From: Didymodactylos carnosus
Taxonomy: Eukaryota > Rotifera > Eurotatoria > Philodinida > Philodinidae
Reading direction: 5' to 3'
DNA: 48,600 nucleotides
Assembly (NCBI GenBank): GCA_905250885.1
Contig: CAJNOQ010000506.1
Coordinates: 1 to 48,600 of the forward strand
The translations under genes were made by a program, and so were the position numbers. Every line of letters begins with the position of its first letter. Position 1 is the stretch's first letter. The notes under the pieces were generated by a model. It was not told where the DNA came from. It ran no database searches and saw only the letters and a program-made list of their open reading frames with translations. Shown piece by piece: positions 43,904-48,600 of the stretch.

Positions 43904-44334
43904 ATGAATAATAATAATAAAAATCTTAGCAACCCAGAACAATGTGATAAACAAGAGGTTTATCGAAAAGAATATAACAGGAGTGTTATGCAGGAATGGA
44001 TCACATGTGCCTGTTGTGAAAGTGTTAATACAAGAGATTCAACTAGACTAGCATCAGATCGACATGCAACACATCATGGTTTACAAACTAATGACTCCAT
44101 ACGTATGACTTGTCTTAATTTCAGTTAGCAAAAATCATCGTTGTCCTTACGCGAAACATAAAAATATACCTGAAGTATCCACAGAAATGAGCAATCTCCG
44201 TTTTATGGAGTTACAGGCAATTCGTCTGATATACATGGTATATCGGATAATGAATTCCTAGAACACAACATCAACATCAATAATTCAGCAATTATAACCA
44301 CTACAACAAACGATAACAGTAAACAAAATCTAAC
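43904..44334 (+). other. Candidate 5' exons of the SK channel gene
   Basis: 43904-44102 reads MNNNNKNLSNPEQCDKQEVY, then a Cys pair (WITCACCESVNT), with donor GTATGA at 44103. Joining to acceptor TTACAG (44216) keeps the frame and gives NSSDIHGISDNEFLEHN and a Thr/Asn-rich tail up to a GTAGTG donor at 44335. The Asn/Ser/Thr style suits an SK cytoplasmic N-terminus. Linking onward to the exon at 45040 needs a weak acceptor (gatgcaag, 45018) and is unproven. A second open stretch in the frame of that exon (DILFVTLEYYDSTSDYQTFN, from about 44920) could also be coding or UTR. Confidence 0.35.
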
Positions 44335-45039
44335 GTAGTGGATAACAATAAAAAAATTCTGACTCTCCGTGAGAAACAAAGATGAATCGATAATAAGAAC
44401 ATATGCATCACACAATACATGCATAAATATTTCGAAATAAGAGGTTAACTGACATGATAATCAACCATCAGCATCATTAATACAACTACTAAAATATCTC
44501 GCTCAATCAACTACATTATTGGACGTACAATAGTACCTACAATGAAATTTCAACAATAAACTGAATAAAGGACAAGAAACCTGATTTTCTATAAATCCAG
44601 TGAATATTTTCACGAGAACTCATCAATATTTTTCAGTAGTTGTAAGCGCCACAAATAGCTTAAGCTTCGATATTCTCAAATATACTCATGAAGTTTACAA
44701 CTATTGAAAACTTTTAGTAAGTTTTCACAAAAAATTCTAGTCTATAAAATTAAACTTCAAACTTCCCTTTCCTTCGAAAAACACACAAGTCCTAGGAAGT
44801 TTTCACAAAATGCGAAGCAGCATCGTTTTAATCAAAATTTACACTTTAAAAGAGATTCTGTAATCTGATTAGTCATATATACACTTTTCTTACGTAACAA
44901 TAATAATCATCGTTTCGATATTCTCTTTGTCACGCTTGAATACTATGATTCTACCTCTGATTATCAAACATTCAACATTAAACCAAAAACGTGCATTCAT
45001 CCATGTACAACCACGTTTGATGCAAGAAAAGATCTAACA

Positions 45040-45251
45040 ATGGATAATGGAAATTCTTCCGTACCATTAATTTGTAATCTAAATGCCAATGAGAATCATG
45101 AGACTAATAATAATTTAGAGACTATAGTCATTTCAAAAAAACCTCAAACGAAGTTGAAAATAACATTGACAAAACCAGTTGAATTACCGGCAGAGAATAT
45201 ACCCGAAATTGGAAATAGATTGGTCAGACGAAAATTTCTTCACATTAGATG
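45040..45251 (+). CDS. KCNN: SK channel exon 1 of the confident set (N-terminus)
   Basis: Encodes MDNGNSSVPLICNLNANENH and onward to IPEIGNRLVRRKFLHIR, the last part matching the conserved GxRLxxRRxLFxxR stretch before S1 of SK channels. Donor GTAAGA at 45252. The upstream frame is open for roughly 50 further codons, so the true start may lie earlier. Confidence 0.8.
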
Positions 45252-47048
45252 GTAAGAGAAAATTGTTACAAATGTTCAGTTTTGCAAGAAAACATGAAAT
45301 TTTCACTGTTCTTGAGCTAATTAAAGATTGATGAATTAATTGTCTCCAAAAATGATTTGAAAGCTGTAAAACTATTGTTATTTTTCAGTCGTTTTATTTG
45401 TGATTCAATGTTTATAATTGCCTTCATTGGAATTATTTTAATGATAATTGAAAATGAAATCAAATTTCATCGTAATGAAGAAATAACACAGTGGAATATA
45501 GTCATATCCCTTTTTACTTCATTTTCAACATTGTTACTTGTCTGGCTTGTGTTTGTTTATCATTATTACGATGTAAAATTGTATTGTGTGGATAATTCAA
45601 TTGAAAATTGGCCAATTATTGCTTTGACTCCAAAAAAAGTTAGTTTAATTATTCTAGAATTAATCATCTGTTCAATACATCCAATACCCGTTATATGGAC
45701 ATATAAACCTTCGCAGACTAATTCACTTAAATATGCGTCACCCGATATTCTTTTGTCATTGCCAATGTTTTTAAGACTTTATTTATTTGCTCGTCTTCTA
45801 GTTCTACACAGTAGTTTGGTTAAAAATGCTTCATCACAATCATTCGGCTATTTAAATCGTGTTAAAATTAATTTTCAATTTGTTATAAAAGCACAAATGA
45901 AAACTTCTCCAGCTTTATGTTTACTTATATTTGTTCTAACAATGTTTTTAATTATGAGTTGGTCATTACGTGCATGTAATTATCAAGTAAACTCGGGTCG
46001 AATGACAATTCTGGATGCAATGTATCTATTTGTAATTACATTTACAACTATTGGTAAAAAAAAATCACTGAAAATTGTTTTACTTTAATAACTATAACAT
46101 ATTTATTTCTATTTGCAGGCTATGGTGACTTTGTTCCAACTACATATTGTGCTCGAGGTTTGTACTATTCTTCCCCATGTACTAATGACGGAATGAATTC
46201 TTTAAGAAGTAAATATTCTTATTTTTTATAATGAAATTTCTTGTTAGTGGATAAACAAACCGTTTGACATTTTGCATTTTTTTTATGAATGATTAAACTC
46301 ATTTTCTAATAATATGTTGTACACTTATTGTTATAGTTATGTTGCTTGTCGTGTCTTAATTCTGTCTTTTTCGAAGGAAACCATCTGACAAGATCATTGA
46401 GAAAGGTCAAAACCGATCGTGATATCTTCTTTTGATGCTTCCAGAAATGAGTTCTGTTTGAATCTCTAGTAACTAATAAGCGGTCGTAAAGCTAAACTAA
46501 GTTAAAATAATTGTATCAAGTTGAGTTTATACATTTCATATATATTGAATATTTATTGTTTAGTGATTATCACGCTCACCGGATTTATTGGCCTATTATC
46601 AACGGCTCTACTAATTGCTGTTATAGCATCAAAATTAGAATTTATTCGATCAGAAAAATATTTACATTTGTTTGTTAAACAATTACAATTGGTACAAGAA
46701 CAAAAATATCATGCATCAAATATAATTAAATTTGGATTAAAAGTATGGTTAATGAAATATAAATTAAAACATAATAAGTATGACAATAACAATCATCCAT
46801 CTGATTATATTAAATTGTATAGACGACTTTTGACATCTATTTATCGTAAACGACAAATTGAACAAGAACAGCGAAAATTAACCGATTCTTATGTGACTTT
46901 AGTAGAAGTTTATAATAAACAAAAATCGAATAATTCAAAAATCGATAAGTTAACACAAAAATTTGTACGATTAGAAAATAGAATTCAACAAATAGAACAA
47001 CATTTAGTCGAAATACAATCAATATTGCAGAATAAACTAAATAAGTAA
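45040..47048 (+). CDS. KCNN: SK-type small-conductance calcium-activated potassium channel
   Basis: Exons 45040-45251, 45389-46053, 46119-46157 and 46564-47048, all GT-AG and in phase: 466 codons if the ATG at 45040 is the start. Order of parts: polar N-terminus; S1 (FIIAFIGIILMIIEN); S2 and the VKLYCVDN motif; S3 (ILELIICSIHPIPVIW); S4 (LLSLPMFLRLYLFARLLVLH); S5; pore with intact TTIGYGDFVPTTYC; S6 (GLLSTALLIAVIASKLEFI); then a calmodulin-binding region (KYHASNIIKFGLKVWLMKYK) and a C-terminal coiled coil. Family members are tetrameric plasma-membrane potassium channels gated by calcium through bound calmodulin. All key parts are present and no break is seen, so it is probably functional. Further 5' exons are likely. 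Confidence 0.92.
45389..46053 (+). CDS. KCNN: SK channel exon 2 (S1 to pore helix)
   Basis: Acceptor TTATTTTTCAG (45378-45388). The preceding ATG at 45357 is intronic, so the apparent ORF start is misleading. Encodes S1-S5 and the pore helix to TFTTI; ends one base into the Gly codon of the selectivity filter, before GTAAAA (46054). Confidence 0.92.
46119..46157 (+). CDS. KCNN: SK channel micro-exon 3 (selectivity filter)
   Basis: Only 39 bp, encoding the (G)YGDFVPTTYCAR segment: filter and outer pore mouth. Acceptor CTATTTGCAG, donor GTTTGT. It is too short for an ORF scan and is recognised from the GYGD motif and phase. Confidence 0.92.
46564..47048 (+). CDS. KCNN: SK channel exon 4 (S6, calmodulin-binding domain, coiled coil)
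   Basis: Acceptor TTATTGTTTAG (to 46563) after a 406-bp intron; the first two bases complete a Val codon. Encodes S6, the calmodulin-binding helices and a heptad-like tail (KLTQKFVRLENRIQQIEQHL) to a TAA stop. The ATG at 46521 lies in the intron and is not the start. Confidence 0.92.
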
Positions 47049-47119
47049 TTAATAACACGAAATATGCAAATACGATCGACCGATTCCCTGTCTTACTCAC
47101 AAACCAGTTGAAAGAACGT

Positions 47120-47255
47120 CACGTTCTTACTCAGCTTGATCTTCGGTATAACCAAATATCTGCTCCAGGAGGCGAAGCACTGGCTGAAGCGCAGAAAGTG
47201 AGCAACACTCTCGCGCGGCTTGATCTTGGACATAACTAAATATCTGTTATACGGT
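47120..47255. repeat. 90-bp direct repeat
   Basis: gcttgatcttcggtataacc at 47128 and gcttgatcttggacataact at 47218 are followed by near-identical (c/t)aaatatctg. The interval holds a GC-richer block (gaggcgaagcactggctgaa). It may be the edge of the array that follows. Confidence 0.6.
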
Positions 47256-47520
47256 TTGTCCAGCTAACGGTATCCTTTTTTAGCTCTTTTTTAAAAGATT
47301 ATTGCAGTAAAGCTACAAACTAATCTAAAATTGCAACTACATAATTAAGTACGTTAAACATTTCTCTACAAAATGAAAAGTGTCTTGGCTCTGAATGTTG
47401 ATTAGTTATGAAAATACAGCTGTCGTACAAACAGCCCCAAAAATCGATTTTGGAACTATCTGAAAAAAAAACTATCTGAAAAACGAATCTCAAAAGGTGA
47501 GGATATTTTCAATAACTTTT

Positions 47521-48600
47521 CTATGAGATAATTAATTGTCACGTGACACTTCATATACATTCAGTATGAATAGTATAGAGTGATTCACTAAGTAGTCACA
47601 TGCTACTTATCAGTCTGTACTTCTGTATAGTTTGATGCATTTAAAGTCTGAAACATTATTATCGATTTGAACATTGCAGTGCTCTAGTATACTAGAGCAC
47701 TGCAATGTTCAAATCGTATGTAAGGGATTCAAACGGTGTTTAAAGTGTTTCACAGATTTTGGAAAAAGATGATTCGAAAGCTCGCAGATCTTAGATGACA
47801 CAAATGAAGTTAGTTTTTAGATATGTGCTGCAGTTACCCTGTAATTAGTGTCATAAAATGAGTATATTTTTTCGAAAACTGTATCATTTCGGCTATGAGA
47901 TAATTAATCGTCACGTGATGCCGTTCATACTGAATATATGCTACAGTGTATGCTATATGCTACAATTCTTCTTGAAAAATCAGACTGTTGTGAGTTTCTG
48001 AATCTTCTAATTTCGTCTGTTTACCGTTTCACTCAGTCGACTTTCCAATCTACGTGTAGCATAGTTGGCATCTAGTCAGTATGCAATACTTTTGTATAGT
48101 TTGATGCATTTATAGTCTGAAATATTGCTACCGATAGAATGCTTCAATACGTTGACTAATAGAGCACTGTAATGTTCTAATCGTATTTAAGGGATTCTAA
48201 CGGTGTCTAAAGTGTTTCTAGGATACGTTTCACTCGGTCGGATTTTCAATCTGTCTGTAGGGCAGTTGGCATCTAGTTATTTCCTTTCATACCGTTTTTC
48301 TAGGAGCTATACTATAGTAGAATATAATGCATCAGCTGATATACGAATGTAGGAATTCTTCTTAAAAAATAGTCAAACTGTTATGAGTTTGTGCATGTTC
48401 TAATTTTATCTGTTTCATCCAGTCGACTTTGCAATCTTCTCGTAGGGCAGTTGGCCTCTAGTCTATACTTCTTTATAGTTTGATGCAGTTATGGTCTGAA
48501 ACATTATTACCGATAAAATGCATCATATGTTTACTACTAGAGCACTGCCATGTTCTAATCGTATCTAAGGGATTCGAGCGGTGTATACAGTGTTTCTAAC
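47521..48600. repeat. Irregular tandem array running off the window
   Basis: Three units share ordered blocks: tagtttgatgca (47629, 48098, 48477), a (t)agtctgaaa-att block, (ta)ccgat, agagcactg-aatgttc, aatcgtat-taagggattc and gtgtttc. A second block set (ttcactcagtcgactttccaatc; gggcagttggcatctagt) recurs at 48030, 48230 and 48415, and ctatgagataattaat-gtcacgtga recurs at 47521 and 47894. Spacings between units are 469 and 379 bp, so units vary in length. No coding capacity: satellite or decayed element array. Confidence 0.8.
47663..47716. repeat. Perfect 54-bp palindrome
   Basis: cgatttgaacattgcagtgc and onward to 47689 is the exact reverse complement of 47690-47716. Only the right half is found in the equivalent place of the other two array units, so the left half looks like an inverted duplication unique to this unit. 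Confidence 0.9.

Noticed and set aside
47521..48600. CRISPR-like array
   Set aside because: Units are hundreds of bases long, diverged and irregularly spaced, in a eukaryotic context; there are no short repeat-spacer units.

Overview
The window is AT-rich eukaryotic DNA. Genes are split by GT-AG introns, most of them only 56-65 bp long, and are separated by long gene-poor stretches full of small inverted-repeat DNA elements. Animal ion-channel genes, short introns, hAT and piggyBac remnants and a possibly bacterial-derived secreted protein together fit a small invertebrate. A bdelloid rotifer is my best guess, but it is inferred from the overall pattern and not proven. No rRNA, CRISPR or confident tRNA was seen.

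Layout. 1-12332 (minus strand) holds the 5' two thirds of an HCN-type hyperpolarisation-activated channel gene: four exons (12332-11993, 7736-6341, 2172-2006, 1939-1674) join in phase and run from a very long N-terminus through S4. The pore and cyclic-nucleotide domain must lie beyond position 1. Its two large introns carry inverted-repeat elements. 12333-19629 has no gene I can defend. 19630-20718 (+) is an intronless secreted protein with a bacterial-style Ig-like domain and two copies of a Cys-containing domain. 24694-25280 (+) is a four-exon gene, invisible to simple ORF finding, for a 135-residue protein with an N-myristoylation/palmitoylation-type start. 28170-28478 (+) is a small secreted or GPI-anchored protein. 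36730-34529 (-) is a three-exon, 131-residue single C2-domain protein whose first intron holds a hAT-like element. 45040-47048 (+) is a four-exon SK-type calcium-activated potassium channel with an intact GYG filter, plus possible 5' exons from 43904.

Mobile DNA dominates the rest. There are three copies of a foldback element (1-360, 9716-10296, 28878-29177); a hAT-related family with shared termini (3182-3885, 35497-36024, 37776-39055), one member of which still encloses a broken BED-finger transposase; a separate hAT C-terminal fragment (41322-40947); a piggyBac-type element with TTAA target duplications (41613-42214); four further palindromic or inverted-repeat elements (24115-24586, 26144-26730, 30545-31241, 32241-32573) and two weaker ones; and a tandem array leaving the right edge (47521-48600). 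Several elements carry clusters of short palindromes near their ends (AAGATCTTG, ACTTAAGT, CGGATCC types), which look like transposase-binding arrays.

The channel and C2 genes encode separate membrane and calcium-signalling functions. They do not form an operon or a visible system. The most unusual features are the secreted duplicated-domain protein, the dual-acylation protein, and the set of elements whose terminal palindromic motifs differ from one to the next.
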